A stretch of 64,000 nt of DNA. Source: Sipunculus nudus (Eukaryota > Annelida > Sipuncula > Golfingiida > Sipunculidae). The stretch is taken from NCBI GenBank assembly GCA_026874595.1, contig CM049317.1, forward strand, positions 40,884,401 to 40,948,400, given 5' to 3'. Positions 1-11,200 of this stretch are shown in pieces. Made by a program: the position numbers and the translations under genes. A model generated the notes under the pieces. It was not told where the DNA came from and made no database searches. It saw only the letters and a program-made list of their open reading frames with translations. Position 1 is the stretch's first letter, and every line of letters starts with the position of its first letter.

Positions 1-1417
1 GGTTCTAAATGGCCTGATGAAGCTTGTAAAACGCTTCATTTGCAATTTAAATTGGTAATTTTTGCACAAAACACGATCTTGTATTACGCGAAAACCGAGC
101 TGATCTCGGCGAAAACGACGTTTGTAACAGGTGCTAAATGGCCTAATGAAGCTTCTAAATCGCTTGTTTTGCAATTTAAATCGGCCATTTTTGCACAAAA
201 CACGATCTTGTATTACGCGAAAACCGAGCTAATTTCGGCGAAAACGACGTTTGTAACAGGTGCTAATTGGCCTAATGAAGCTTCGAAAACGCTTGTTTCG
301 CATTTTAAATCGGCCATTTTTGCATAAAACACGATCTTGTATTACGCGAAAACCGAGCTGATTTCGGCGAAAACGACGTTTGTAAGAGGTGCTAAATGTT
401 CTAATGAAGCTTTTAAAAGGCTTCTTTCGCAATTTAAATCGGCCATTTATGCACAAAACCATTCTTATATTACGCGAAAACCGAGCTGATTTCGGCGAAA
501 AGTACGTTGGTAACAAGTACTAAATGGCTTAATGAAGATTCTAATAGGCTTCTTTCTCAATTTAAATCGGCCAGTTTTGCACAAAACACGATCTTGTATT
601 ACGCGAAAACCGAGCTGATTTCGGCGAAAAAGACGTTTGTAACAGGTTCTAAATGGCCTGATGAAGCTTGTAAAACGCTTCATTTGCAATTTAAATTGGT
701 AATTTTTGCACAAAACACGATCTTGTATTACGCGAAAACCGAGCTGATTTCGGCGAAAACGACGTTTGTAACAGGTGCTAAATGGCCTAATGAAGCTTCT
801 AAAAGGCTTCTTTCGCAATTTAAATCGGCCATTTTTGCACAAAATCATTCTTGTATTTCGCGAAAACCGAGCTGATTTCGGCTAAAACTAGGTTGGTAAC
901 AAGTTCTAAATGGCTGAATGAAGATTCTAATAGGCTTCTTTCTAAATTTAAATCGGCCAGTTTTGCACAAAACACGATCTTGTATTACGCGAAAACCGAG
1001 CTGATTTCGTCGAAAAAGACGTTTGTAACAGGTTCTAAATGGCACAATGAAACTTCTAAAACGCTTCATTTGCAATTTAAATTGGTCATTTTTACACAAA
1101 ACACGATCTTGTATTACGCGAAAACCGAGCTGATTTCGGCGAAAACGACGTTTGCAACAGGTTCTTAATGGCCTGATGAAGCTTGTAAAATGCTTCTTTC
1201 GCAATTTTAATCGGCCATTTTTGCACAAAACACGATCTTGAATTACGCGAAAACCGAGCTGATTTCGGCTAAAACGACGTTTGTAACAGGTGCTAAATGG
1301 GGTAATGAAGCTTCTAAAACGCTTCTTCCGCATTTTAAATCGGCCATTTTTGCACAAAACACAATCTTTTATAATGCGAAAACCGAGCTGATTTGGGCGG
1401 AAACGATGTTTTAAATA
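1..1417 (+). repeat. Left array: P, Q, R, S, T, U, V monomers
   Basis: Eleven monomers in the order P (1), Q (130), R (259), S (388), T (516), P (645), S-like (774), T (902), P-like with cacaatgaaact (1031), U (1160), V (1289). S is 128 bp because aaccattctta replaces the usual aacacgatctt. T is marked by gaagattctaataggc and ccagttttgc. U is marked by caattttaatcgg and cttgaattacg, V by cttccgcatttt and cttttataatgcg. The U-V pair leads into W here and at several later blocks. Confidence 0.9.
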
Positions 1418-1982
1418 GGTTCTAAATGGCCTAATGAAGCTTCAAAAACGCTTGTTTCGCAGTTTAAATCGATATTTTTGTACAAAACACGAGTTTAAAT
1501 CGACCATTTTTGTACAAAACACGATCTTGCATCACGCGAAAACCGAGCCGATTTCGGAGAAAACATCGTTTTTAACTGGCTGTAAATAGTCTATTGAAGC
1601 TTCCTAAACGCTTCTTTAGCACTTTAAAACATTCCTTTTTGCGCAAAAGACGAGCAGGTAGTACTCGAAAACCGAGCTCATTTTGGAGAAAACGACATTT
1701 GTAACTGGTTCTAAATGGCCTGATGAAGCTTCTAACACTCTTATTTTGCAGTTGAAATGGGCCATTTTTGCAGAAAAAACGATCTTGTATTACGAGAAAA
1801 CCGAGCTGATTATGGCAGACGAGCTCATATCGGCAAAAACGACGTTTGTAACCGGTTGTAAATTGCGTAATGAAGCTTCTTAAATGCTTCTTTCGCAGTT
1901 TAAAAAGGCTATTTTTGCACAAAATACGATCTTGTATTGCGCAAAAACCGTGCTGATTTCGGCAAAAAAGACGTTAGTAACA
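1418..1982 (+). repeat. Divergent W-X-Y-Z block, copy 1
   Basis: Four monomers at 1418, 1578, 1707 and 1854, of 160, 129, 147 and 129 bp. W (gcttcaaaaacg) carries a tandem duplication of about 31/32 bp around tttaaatcga and tttttgtacaaaacacga. X (gtaaatagtctattg, gagcaggtagtactcg) is the most diverged class in the window. Y (cttctaacactcttatttt) carries an 18-bp insertion that repeats the gagct segment. Z is marked by gcagtttaaaaaggctattt. In this copy Y reads gattatggcagacgagctc, where the other copies with the insertion read gatttgggcggacgagctc. Confidence 0.93.
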
Positions 1983-3274
1983 GATGCTAAATGGCCTAAT
2001 GAAGCTTCTAAAATGCTTCTTTCGCAATTTAAATCGGCCATTTTTGCACAAAACCATTCTTGTATTACACGAAAACCGAGCTGATTTCGGCGAAAAGGAC
2101 GTTGGTAACAAGTTCTAAATGGCTTAATGAAGATTCTAATAGGCTTCTTTCTCAATTTAAATCGGCCCGTTTTGCACAAAACACGATCTTGTATTACGAA
2201 AAAATGGAGCTGATCTCGGCAAAAAAGACGTTTGTAACAGGTTCTAAATGGCACAATGAAACTTCTAAAACGCTTCATTTGCAATTTAAATTGGTAATTT
2301 TTGCACAAAACACGATCTTGTTTTACGCGAAAACCGAGCTGATTTCGGCGAAAACGACGTTTGTAACAGGTTCTAAATGGCCTGATGAAGCTTGTAAAAC
2401 GCTTCTTTCGCAATTTAAATCGGCCATTTTTGCACAAAACACGATCTTGAATTACGCGAAAACTGAGCTGATTTCGGCTAAAAGGACGTTTGTAACAGGT
2501 GCTAAATGGTGTAATGAAGCTTCTAAAACGCTTCTTCCGCATTTTAAATCGGCCATTTTTGCAAATAAAAACAATCTTTTATAATGCGAAAACCGAGCTG
2601 ATCTCGGCGAAAACGACGTTTGTAACAGGTGCTAAATGGCCTAATGAAGCTTGTAAAACGCTTCTTTCGCAATTTTAATCGGCCATTTTTGCACAAAACA
2701 CGATCTTGTATTACGCGAAAACCAAGCTGATTTCGGCAAAAACGACGTTTGTTATAGGTTCTAAATGGTGTAATGAAGCTTCTAAAACGCTTCTTCCGCA
2801 TTTTAAATCGGCCATTTTTGCAAATAAAAACAATCTTTTATAATGCGAAAACCGAGCTGATCTCGGCGAAAACGACGTTTGTAACAGGTGCTAAATGGCC
2901 TTATGAAGCTTCTAAAACGCTTGTTTTGCAATTTAAATCGGCCATTTTTGCACAAAACACGATCTTGTATTACGCGAAAACCAAGCTGATTTCGGCAAAA
3001 ACGACGTTTGTTACAGGTTCTAAATGGCGTAATGAAGATTCTAAAACGCTTCTTTCGCAATAGAAATCGGTCATTTTTGCACAAAACACAATCTTTTATT
3101 ACTTGAAAACCCAGTTGATCTCTGCGAAAACGACGTTTGTAACAGGTGCTAAATGGCTAAATGAAGCTTTGTAAAACGCTTCTTTCGCAATTTAAATCGG
3201 CCATTTTTGCACAAAACACGATCTTGTATTACGCGAAAACCAAGCTAATTTCGGCGAAAACGACGTTTGTAACA
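1983..3274 (+). repeat. Left array between block 1 and the 7-mer
   Basis: Ordinary monomers follow block 1. They include S/T types (cattcttgtattacacg, gaagattctaataggc), a P-like type, U, and two V-type monomers with the local variant gcaaataaaaacaatc (2571 and 2820). The stretch together with block 1 (about 1090-3238) is repeated 6242 bp downstream at about 7332-9480. The offset equals 48 monomers plus 50 bp, about what the two insertions in the intervening W-X-Y-Z block add. Confidence 0.88.
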
Positions 3275-4177
3275 GGTGCTAATTGGCCTAATGAAGCTTC
3301 GAAAACGCTTGTTTCGCATTTTAAATCGGCCATTTTTGCATAAAACACGATCTTGTATTACGCGAAAACCGAGCTGATTTCGGCGAAAACGACGTTTGTA
3401 AGAGGTGCTAAATGTTCTAATGAAGCTTTTAAAACGCTTCTTTCGCAATTTAAATCGGCCATTTATGCACAAAACCATTCTTATATTACGCGAAAACCGA
3501 GCTGATTTCGGCGAAAAGTACGTTGGTAACAAGTACTAAATGGCTTAATGAAGATTCTAATAGGCTTCTTTCTCAATTTAAATCGGCCAGTTTTGCACAA
3601 AACACGATCTTGTATTACGCGAAAACCGAGCTGATTTCGGCGAAAAAGACGTTTGTAACAGGTTCTAAATGGCCTGATGAAGCTTGTAAAACGCTTCATT
3701 TGCAATTTAAATTGGTAATTTTTGCACAAAACACGATCTTGTATTACGCGAAAACCGAGCTGATCTCGGCGAAAACGACGTTTGTAACAGGTGCTAAATG
3801 GCCTAATGAAGCTTCTAAATCGCTTGTTTTGCAATTTAAATCGGCCATTTTTGCACAAAACACGATCTTGTATTACGCGGAAACCAAGCTGATTTCGGGA
3901 AAAACGACGTTTGTAACAGGTGCTAAATGCTGTAATGAAGCTTCTAAAACGCTTCTTTCGCAATAGAAATCGGCCATTTTTGCACAAAACACAATATTTT
4001 ATCACTCGAAAACCGAGCTGATCTCGGCGAAAACGACGTTTGTAACAGGTGCTAAATGTCTTAATGAAGCTTTGTAAAATGCTTCTTTCGCAATTTAAAT
4101 CGGCCATTTTTGCACAAAACACTATCTTGTATTACGCGAAAACCGAGCTGATTTCGGCGAAAACGACGTTTGTAACA
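3275..4177 (+). repeat. 7-monomer HOR R-S-T-P-Q-K-L, unit 1 (903 bp)
   Basis: Monomers start at 3275 (R, gctaattggcc), 3404 (S, gtaagaggtgctaaat), 3532 (T), 3661 (P), 3790 (Q, gcttctaaatcgc), 3919 (K, gctaaatgctgtaatg with caatagaaatcgg) and 4048 (L, gaagctttgtaaaatgc). Lengths are 129, 128, 129, 129, 129, 129 and 130, summing to 903. This unit still has gctaaatgttctaatg in S, where units 2 and 3 have gctaaatggcctaatg. Confidence 0.94.
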
Positions 4178-5080
4178 GGTGCTAATTGGCCTAATGAAGC
4201 TTCGAAAACGCTTGTTTCGCATTTTAAATCGGCCATTTTTGCATAAAACACGATCTTGTATTACGCGAAAACCGAGCTGATTTCGGCGAAAACGACGTTT
4301 GTAAGAGGTGCTAAATGGCCTAATGAAGCTTTTAAAAGGCTTCTTTCGCAATTTAAATCGGCCATTTATGCACAAAACCATTCTTATATTACGCGAAAAC
4401 CGAGCTGATTTCGGCGAAAAGTACGTTGGTAACAAGTTCTAAATGGCTTAATGAAGATTCTAATAGGCTTCTTTCTCAATTTAAATCGGCCAGTTTTGCA
4501 CAAAACACGATCTTGTATTACGCGAAAACCGAGCTGATTTCGGCGAAAAAGACGTTTGTAACAGGTTCTAAATGGCCTGATGAAGCTTGTAAAACGCTTC
4601 ATTTGCAATTTAAATTGGTAATTTTTGCACAAAACACGATCTTGTATTACGCGAAAACCGAGCTGATCTCGGCGAAAACGACGTTTGTAACAGGTGCTAA
4701 ATGGCCTAATGAAGCTTCTAAATCGCTTGTTTTGCAATTTAAATCGGCCATTTTTGCACAAAACACGATCTTGTATTACGCGGAAACCAAGCTGATTTCG
4801 GGAAAAACGACGTTTGTAACAGGTGCTAAATGCTGTAATGAAGCTTCTAAAACGCTTCTTTCGCAATAGAAATCGGCCATTTTTGCACAAAACACAATAT
4901 TTTATCACTCGAAAACCGAGCTGATCTCGGCGAAAACGACGTTTGTAACAGGTGCTAAATGTCTTAATGAAGCTTTGTAAAATGCTTCTTTCGCAATTTA
5001 AATCGGCCATTTTTGCACAAAACACTATCTTGTATTACGCGAAAACCGAGCTGATTTCGGCGAAAACGACGTTTGTAACA
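4178..5080 (+). repeat. 7-monomer HOR, unit 2 (903 bp)
   Basis: The same R-S-T-P-Q-K-L order as unit 1, exactly 903 bp downstream. By eye I found few substitutions, chiefly in the S monomer and in the T start (agttct against agtact). Such similarity between units, against obvious divergence among the seven classes, is the signature of a higher-order repeat. Confidence 0.94.
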
Positions 5081-6113
5081 GGTGCTAATTGGCCTAATGA
5101 AGCTTCGAAAACGCTTGTTTCGCATTTTAAATCGGCCATTTTTGCATAAAACACGATCTTGTATTACGCGAAAACCGAGCTGATTTCGGCGAAAACGACG
5201 TTTGTAAGAGGTGCTAAATGGCCTAATGAAGCTTTTAAAAGGCTTCTTTCGCAATTTAAATCGGCCATTTATGCACAAAACCATTCTTATATTACGCGAA
5301 AACCGAGCTGATTTCGGCGAAAAGTACGTTGGTAACAAGTTCTAAATGGCTTAATGAAGATTCTAATAGGCTTCTTTCTCAATTTAAATCGGCCAGTTTT
5401 GCACAAAACACGATCTTGTATTACGCGAAAACCGAGCTGATTTCGGCGAAAACGACGTTTGTAACAGGTGCTAAATGGCTTAATGAAGCTTTGTAAAATG
5501 CTTCTTTCGCAATTTAAATCGGCCATTTTTGCACAAAACACGATCTTGTATTACGCGAAAACCGAGCTGATTTCGGCGAAAAAGACGTTTGTAACAGGTT
5601 CTAAATGGCCTGATGAAGCTTGTAAAACGCTTCATTTGCAATTTAAATTGGTAATTTTTGCACAAAACACGATCTTGTATTACGCGAAAACCGAGCTGAT
5701 CTCGGCGAAAACGACGTTTGTAACAGGTGCTAAATGGCCTAATGAAGCTTCTAAATCGCTTGTTTTGCAATTTAAATCGGCCATTTTTGCACAAAACACG
5801 ATCTTGTATTACGCGGAAACCAAGCTGATTTCGGGAAAAACGACGTTTGTAACAGGTGCTAAATGCTGTAATGAAGCTTCTAAAACGCTTCTTTCGCAAT
5901 AGAAATCGGCCATTTTTGCACAAAACACAATATTTTATCACTCGAAAACCGAGCTGATCTCGGCGAAAACGACGTTTGTAACAGGTGCTAAATGTCTTAA
6001 TGAAGCTTTGTAAAATGCTTCTTTCGCAATTTAAATCGGCCATTTTTGCACAAAACACTATCTTGTATTACGCGAAAACCGAGCTGATTTCGGCGAAAAC
6101 GACGTTTGTAACA
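5081..6113 (+). repeat. 8-monomer HOR variant R-S-T-L-P-Q-K-L (1033 bp)
   Basis: R starts at 5081, S at 5210, T at 5338. An extra 130-bp L monomer then starts at 5467 before P (5597), Q, K and L (5984). The unit is therefore 903 plus 130 bp. Insertion of one whole monomer fits unequal exchange between T and L in register. Confidence 0.93.
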
Positions 6114-7015
6114 GGTGCTAATTGGCCTAATGAAGCTTCGAAAACGCTTGTTTCGCATTTTAAATCGGCCATTTTTGCATAAAACACGATCTTGTATTAC
6201 GCGAAAACCGAGCTGATTTCGGCGAAAACGACGTTTGTAAGAGGTGCTAAATGGCCTAATGAAGCTTTTAAAAGGCTTCTTTCGCAATTTAAATCGGCCA
6301 TTTATGCACAAAACCATTCTTATATTACGCGAAAACCGAGCTGATTTCGGCGAAAAGTACGTTGGTAACAAGTTCTAAATGGCTTAATGAAGATTCTAAT
6401 AGGCTTCTTTCTCAATTTAAATCGGCCAGTTTTGCACAAAACACGATCTTGTATTACGCGAAAACCGAGCTGATTTCGGCGAAAACGACGTTTGTAACAG
6501 GTGCTAAATGGCTTAATGAAGCTTTGTAAAATGCTTCTTTCGCAATTTAAATCGGCCATTTTTGCACAAAACACGATCTTGTATTACGCGAAAACCGAGC
6601 TAATTTCGGCGAAAACGACGTTTGTAACAGGTGCTAATTGGCCTAATGAAGCTTCGAAAACGCTTGTTTCGCATTTTAAATCGGCCATTTTTGCATAAAA
6701 CACGATCTTGTATTACGCGAAAACCGAGCTGATTTCGGCGAAAACGACGTTTGTAAGAGGTGCTAAATGTTCTAATGAAGCTTTTAAAACGCTTCTTTCG
6801 CAATTTAAATCGGCCATTTATGCACAAAACCATTCTTATATTACGCGAAAACCGAGCTGATTTCGGCGAAAAGTACGTTGGTAACAAGTACTAAATGGCT
6901 TAATGAAGATTCTAATAGGCTTCTTTCTCAATTTAAATCGGCCAGTTTTGCACAAAACACGATCTTGTATTACGCGAAAACCGAGCTGATTTCGGCGAAA
7001 AAGACGTTTGTAACA
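6114..7015 (+). repeat. Two 4-monomer HOR derivatives R-S-T-L and R-S-T
   Basis: R starts at 6114, S follows, T at 6371, L at 6500; R again at 6630 (516 bp later), S at 6759, T at 6887, ending where P starts at 7016. P-Q-K is missing from the first unit, so the 7-mer has contracted here. The second S has gctaaatgttctaatg, like unit 1 of the 7-mer, so the contracted part was probably assembled from unit-1-like sequence. Confidence 0.9.
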
Positions 7016-7659
7016 GGTTCTAAATGGCCTGATGAAGCTTGTAAAACGCTTCATTTGCAATTTAAATTGGTAATTTTTGCACAAAACACGATCTTGTATT
7101 ACGCGAAAACCGAGCTGATTTCGGCGAAAACGACGTTTGTAAGAGGTGCTAAATGTTCTAATGAAGCTTTTAAAACGCTTCTTTCGCAATTTAAATCGGC
7201 CATTTATGCACAAAACCATTCTTATATTACGCGAAAACCGAGCTGATTTCGGCGAAAAGTACGTTGGTAACAAGTACTAAATGGCTTAATGAAGATTCTA
7301 ATAGGCTTCTTTCTCAATTTAAATCGGCCAGTTTTGCACAAAACACGATCTTGTATTACGCGAAAACCGAGCTGATTTCGGCGAAAACGACGTTTGCAAC
7401 AGGTTCTTAATGGCCTGATGAAGCTTGTAAAATGCTTCTTTCGCAATTTTAATCGGCCATTTTTGCACAAAACACGATCTTGAATTACGCGAAAACCGAG
7501 CTGATTTCGGCTAAAACGACGTTTGTAACAGGTGCTAAATGGGGTAATGAAGCTTCTAAAACGCTTCTTCCGCATTTTAAATCGGCCATTTTTGCACAAA
7601 ACACAATCTTTTATAATGCGAAAACCGAGCTGATTTGGGCGGAAACGATGTTTTAAACA
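7016..7659 (+). repeat. P-S-T-U-V bridge into block 2
   Basis: Monomers start at 7016 (P), 7145 (S), 7273 (T), 7402 (U) and 7531 (V). From about 7332 the sequence matches the 1090 region at an offset of 6242 bp. Upstream of that the classes differ (T here, P-like there), which places the duplication breakpoint within the shared 3' half of the monomer. Confidence 0.88.
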
Positions 7660-8224
7660 GGTTCTAAATGGCCTAATGAAGCTTCAAAAACGCTTGTTTC
7701 GCAGTTTAAATCGATATTTTTGTACAAAACACGAGTTTAAATCGATCATTTTTGTACAAAACACGATCTTGCATCACGCGAAAACCGAGCCGATTTCGGA
7801 GAAAACATCGTTTTTAACTGGCTGTAAATAGTCTATTGAAGCTTCCTAAACGCTTCTTTAGCACTTTAAAACATTCCTTTTTGCGCAAAAGACGAGCAGG
7901 TAGTACTCGAAAACCGAGCTCATTTTGGAGAAAACGACATTTGTAACTGGTTCTAAATGGCCTGATGAAGCTTCTAACACTCTTATTTTGCAGTTGAAAT
8001 GGGCCATTTTTGCAGAAAAAACGATCTTGTATTACGAGAAAACCGAGCTGATTTGGGCGGACGAGCTCATATCGGCAAAAACGACGTTTGTAACCGGTTG
8101 TAAATTGCGTAATGAAGCTTCTTAAATGCTTCTTTCGCAGTTTAAAAAGGCTATTTTTGCACAAAATACGATCTTGTATTGCGCAAAAACCGTGCTGATT
8201 TCGGCAAAAAAGACGTTAGTAACA
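7660..8224 (+). repeat. Divergent W-X-Y-Z block, copy 2
   Basis: Same four-monomer composition as copy 1, offset 6242 bp, with both the W duplication and the Y insertion (gatttgggcggacgagctc). A full Z is followed by a separate monomer beginning gatgctaaatggcc at 8225, the uncontracted state at the Z side. Confidence 0.93.
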
Positions 8225-11200
8225 GATGCTAAATGGCCTAATGAAGCTTCTAAAATGCTTCTTTCGCAATTTAAATCGGCCATTTTTGCACAAAACCATT
8301 CTTGTATTACACGAAAACCGAGCTGATTTCGGCGAAAAGGACGTTGGTAACAAGTGCTAAATGGCTTAATGAAGATTCTAATAGGCTTCTTTCTCAATTT
8401 AAATCGGCCAGTTTTGCACAAAACACGATCTTGTATTACGAAAAAATGGAGCTGATCTCGGCAAAAAAGACGTTTGTAACAGGTTCTAAATGGCACAATG
8501 AAACTTCTAAAACGCTTCATTTGCAATTTAAATTGGTAATTTTTGCACAAAACACGATCTTGTTTTACGCGAAAACCGAGCTGATTTCGGCGAAAACGAC
8601 GTTTGTAACAGGTTCTAAATGGCCTGATGAAGCTTGTAAAACGCTTCTTTCGCAATTTTAATCGGCCATTTTTGCACAAAACACGATCTTGAATTACGCG
8701 AAAACTGAGCTGATTTCGGCTAAAACGACGTTTGTAACAGGTGCTAAATGGTGTAATGAAGCTTCTAAAACGCTTCTTCCGCATTTTAAATCGGCCATTT
8801 TTGCAAATAAAAACAATCTTTTATAATGCGAAAACCGAGCTGATCTCGGCGAAAACGACGTTTGTAACAGGTGCTAAATGGCCTAATGAAGCTTGTAAAA
8901 CGCTTCTTTCGCAATTTTAATCGGCCATTTTTGCACAAAACACGATCTTGTATTACGCGAAAACCAAGCTGATTTCGGCAAAAACGACGTTTGTTATAGG
9001 TTCTAAATGGTGTAATGAAGCTTCTAAAACGCTTCTTCCGCATTTTAAATCGGCCATTTTTGCAAATAAAAACAATCTTTTATAATGCGAAAACCGAACT
9101 GATCTCGGCGAAAACGACGTTTGTAACAGGTGCTAAATGGCCTTATGAAGCTTCTAAAACGCTTGTTTTGCAATTTAAATCGGCCATTTTTGCACAAAAC
9201 ACGATCTTGTATTACGCGAAAACCAAGCTGATTTCGGCAAAAACGACGTTTGTTACAGGTTCTAAATGGCGTAATGAAGATTCTAAAACGCTTCTTTCGC
9301 AATAGAAATCGGTCATTTTTGCACAAAACACAATCTTTTATTACTTGAAAACCCAGTTGATCTCTGCGAAAACGACGTTTGTAACAGGTGCTAAATGGCT
9401 AAATGAAGCTTTGTAAAACGCTTCTTTCGCAATTTAAATCGGCCATTTTTGCACAAAACACGATCTTGTATTACGCGAAAACCGAGCTGATTTCGGCGAA
9501 AACGACGTTTGTAACAGGTGCTAAATGGCCGAATGAAGCTTCTAAAACGCTTGTTTTGCAATTTAAATCGGCCATTTTTGCACAAAACACGATCTTGTAT
9601 TACGCGAAAACCGAGCTGATCTCGGCGAAAACGACGTTTGTAACAGGTGCTAAATGGCCTAATGAAGCTTCTAAATCGCTTGTTTTGCAATTTAAATCGG
9701 CCATTTTTGCACAAAACACGATCTTGTATTACGCGAAAACCAAGCTGATTTCGGGAAAAACGACGTTTGTAACAGGTGCTAAATGCTGTAATGAAGCTTC
9801 TAAAACGCTTCTTTCGCAATAGAAATCGGCCATTTTTGCACAAAACACAATATTTTATCACTCGAAAACCGAGCTGATCTCGGCGAAAACGACGTTTGTA
9901 ACAGGTGCTAAATGGCTTAATGAAGCTTTGTAAAATGCTTCTTTCGCAATTTAAATCGGCCATTTTTGCACAAAACACGATCTTGTATTACGCGAAAACC
10001 GAGCTGATTTCGGCGAAAACGACGTTTGTAACAGGTGCTAATTGGCCTAATGAAGCTTCGAAAACGCTTGTTTCGCATTTTAAATCGGCCATTTTTGCAT
10101 AAAACACGATCTTGTATTACGCGAAAAGCGAGCTGATTTCGGCGAAAACGACGTTTGTAACAGGTGCTTAATGCTGTAATGAAGCTTCGAAAACGCTTGT
10201 TTCGCTTTTTAAATCGGCTATTTTTGCATAAAATACGATCTTGTTTTACGCGAAAACCGAGCTGATTTCGGCGAAAACGTCGTTTGTAAGAGGTGCTAAA
10301 TGGCCTAATGAAGCTTTTAAAAGGCTTCTTTCGCAATTTAAATCGGCCATTTTTGCACAAAACCATTCTTGTATTACGCGAAAACCGAGCTGATTTCGGC
10401 GAAAAGTACTATGGTAACAAGTTCTAAATGGCTTAATGAAGATTCTAATAGGCTTCTTTCTCAATTTAAATCGGCCAGTTTTGCACAAAACCATTCTTGT
10501 ATTTCGCAAAAACCGAGCTGATTTCGGCAAAAAGTACGTTGGTAACAAGTTCTAAATGGCTTAATGAAGATTCTAATAGGCTTCTTTCTCAATTTAAATC
10601 GGCCAGTTTTGCACAAAACACGATCTTGTATTACGCGAAAACCGAGCTGATTTCGGCGAAAACGACGTTTGTAACAGGTTCTAAATGGCCTGATGAAGCT
10701 TGTAAAACGCTTCTTTCGCAATTTTAATCGGCCATTTTTGCACAAAACACGATCTTGAATTACGCGAAAACCGAGCTGATTTCGGCGAAAACGACGTTTG
10801 TAACAGGTTCTAAATGGCCTGATGAAGCTTGTAAAACGCTTCTTTCGCAATTTTAATCGGCCATTTTTGCACAAAACACGATCTTGAATTACGCGAAAAC
10901 CGAGCTGATTTCGGCGAAAACGACGTTTGTAACAGGTGCTAAATGGTGTAATGAAGCTTCTAAAACGCTTCTTCCGCATTTTAAATCGGCCATTTTTGCA
11001 CAAAACACAATCTTTTATAATGCGAAAACCGAGCTGATCTCGGCGAAAAGGACGTTTGTAACAGGTGCTAAATGGCGTAATGAAGCTTGTAAAATGCTTC
11101 TTTCGCAATAGAAATCGGCCATTTTTGCACAAAACACAATCTTTTATCACTCGAAAACCGAGCTGATTTGGGCGGAAACGACGTTTTAAACAGGTTCTAA

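Noticed and set aside
1418-1982. W-X-Y-Z block as an inserted transposon
   Set aside because: All four members align to the satellite monomer along their length, apart from the two internal duplications. I see no terminal inverted repeats, target-site duplications or coding capacity.
9611-9625. Functional RNA hairpin with compensatory changes at CCGAG-N5-CTCGG
   Set aside because: Variants are not compensated: the common ttcgg form leaves a G-T pair, class E (ctaattccgg) has a mismatch, and class H (cggag with ttcgt) destroys the stem.
9517-9645. CENP-B box in the monomer
   Set aside because: ttcggcgaaaacgac and its reverse complement resemble the start of nTTCGnnnnAnnCGGGn, but the CGGG core is missing in the forms I examined.
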